From positions 1 through 25,024 of the forward strand of contig CAYFGT010000018.1 in NCBI GenBank assembly GCA_964343075.1: a stretch of 25,024 nt of DNA, read 5' to 3'. Under the pieces are notes generated by a model that did no database searches, had not been told where the DNA came from, and saw nothing but the letters and a program-made list of their open reading frames with translations. Positions 24,268 through 25,024 of the stretch are shown here, piece by piece. The stretch is from UBA2588 sp964343075. Lineage in GTDB: Bacteria; Chloroflexota; Dehalococcoidia; Lucifugimonadales; UBA3495. The stretch's first letter is position 1. The number at the start of each line of letters is the position of its first letter. Both the position numbers and the translations under genes were made by a program.

Positions 24268-25024
24268 ATGCTCAAAGAATTTGTGGGCAAAAAAATAGGA
24301 ATGACGCAAGTCTTTAATGAAGCGGGAGGATTAGAACCTGTCACTATAATAGAGGCTGGTCCATGCTCAGTTGTACAAATCAAAACGGAAGAAAAAGATG
24401 GGTATGCAGCCGTCCAGTTAGGCTATGGAAGACTAAAACACACAAACAAACCCATGTCCGGGCACCTAGCAGGTATTGAAAACGGTAAACATCTAAGAGA
24501 AGTCTCAGTAGAAGATATAACTGAATTCGAAATAGGGCAAGAAATATTAGTAGACACATTCGAAGTTGGAGAGAAGGTAACAGTTACAGGAAGATCCAAA
24601 GGACGAGGTTTCGCAGGAACTGTAAAACGACACGGCTTTGGAGGTGGGCCCAAAACTCATGGACAATCTGACAGGCATCGAGCGCCAGGGTCCATTGGAG
24701 CCGGCACTACTCCCGGTAAAGTGTATAAAGGTCAGAAAATGGCCGGTCACATGGGAGACAGACAGATTACTATCAAGAATTTAGAAGTGATACTGATAGA
24801 TGTGGAGCGGAATCTAATCGCGATTAAAGGCGGTGTCCCCGGAGCCAGAAACAGCATGGTAACCATCAAACGAACAGGCCTTAAAGGTGACACCAAAGCT
24901 ATATACCTCCAAGATCAAATCCTCGAAGAAATCGAGGAAGTGATTGAAGAAGTAGTAGCTGAAGAAACCACTGAAGAAGTAGTAGCTGAAGAAACTACTG
25001 AAGAAGCAGTAGCTGAAGAAACTA
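24268..25024 (+). CDS. rplC: 50S ribosomal protein L3, C-terminus cut by the window edge
   Basis: L3 is an early assembly protein near the peptidyl transferase centre. The start MLKEFVGKKIGMTQVF is typical. The conserved RHGFGGGPKTHGQSDRHRAPGSIG and TPGKVYKGQKMAGHMGD stretches follow, and the family core ends near residue 205. The frame then stays open for at least 45 more residues of highly acidic, repetitive sequence (EEVVAEETT units) and runs off the window without a stop. Normal bacterial L3 is about 205-220 residues, so this copy has an unusual tail of unknown length. AGAAGG lies shortly before the ATG. Confidence 0.96.
   Translation, partial: MLKEFVGKKIGMTQVFNEAGGLEPVTIIEAGPCSVVQIKTEEKDGYAAVQLGYGRLKHTNKPMSGHLAGIENGKHLREVSVEDITEFEIGQEILVDTFEVGEKVTVTGRSKGRGFAGTVKRHGFGGGPKTHGQSDRHRAPGSIGAGTTPGKVYKGQKMAGHMGDRQITIKNLEVILIDVERNLIAIKGGVPGARNSMVTIKRTGLKGDTKAIYLQDQILEEIEEVIEEVVAEETTEEVVAEETTEEAVAEET
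24946..25024 (+). repeat. 27-bp tandem repeat in the rplC tail, three copies visible
   Basis: The units at 24946-24972, 24973-24999 and 25000-25024 (the last cut at 25 of 27 bases) encode Glu-Glu-Val-Val-Ala-Glu-Glu-Thr-Thr. They differ at few positions: ACC against ACT, and GTA against GCA in the third copy. The array continues beyond the window. The repeat is in frame, so copy-number changes would lengthen or shorten the acidic tail of L3. Confidence 0.92.

Overview
This AT-rich window (roughly 40% GC by eye) is an ordinary-looking, densely coded bacterial chromosome segment with a few striking exceptions. The proposed source is a free-living, probably marine, Chloroflexota bacterium (Dehalococcoidia/SAR202-like). 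This is an inference from the S12 insertion type, the ProB variant motifs, the type 2 IleRS and the compact AT-rich layout. It is not proven by any single marker. No phage, IS element, CRISPR array or rRNA is visible, and no gene-free stretch exceeds about 180 bases.

Layout. On the minus strand at the left, mfd (transcription-repair coupling), a TlpA-like thioredoxin and a tRNA-Pro(CGG) sit head to tail with almost no spacing. A divergent promoter region separates them from proB-proA on the plus strand (first two steps of proline synthesis). A small DUF4234-like membrane protein converges on proA and overlaps its end by 4 nt. Next come a plus-strand pair, an amidohydrolase overlapping an AlkA-like DNA glycosylase by ATGA, and a separate carboxymuconolactone-decarboxylase-family gene. 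A perfect 13-bp-stem hairpin lies between that gene and minus-strand ffh (signal recognition particle GTPase). Divergent from ffh is an SbcC/Rad50-like ATPase with no sbcD beside it.

The standout is a 700-residue minus-strand gene at 13632-15734. It fuses a DHDPS/NAL-family (pyruvate aldolase-type) lyase, an MfnB-like furan-phosphate synthase (UPF0264, known from methanofuran/methylofuran biosynthesis) and, after an Asn-Gly-His-Ser repeat linker, a degenerate TusA-like domain. The catalytic lysines of both enzyme domains are present. This suggests an undescribed bacterial pathway built on a furan aldehyde, and it is the best candidate for a new system here.

Upstream of it on the same strand are mutM, ileS and thiD. 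The ileS product carries the swapped GxHH version of the HIGH motif that is associated with mupirocin hyper-resistance in type 2 IleRS. The right end is the str/S10 ribosomal region on the plus strand: a strong promoter, then rpsL, rpsG, fusA, rpsJ and rplC. The usual tuf gene is missing between fusA and rpsJ. The rplC reading frame runs off the window inside an acidic tail made of 27-bp tandem repeats.

Four DNA repair genes (mfd, alkA-like, sbcC, mutM) lie within 16 kb, but in four separate transcription units.
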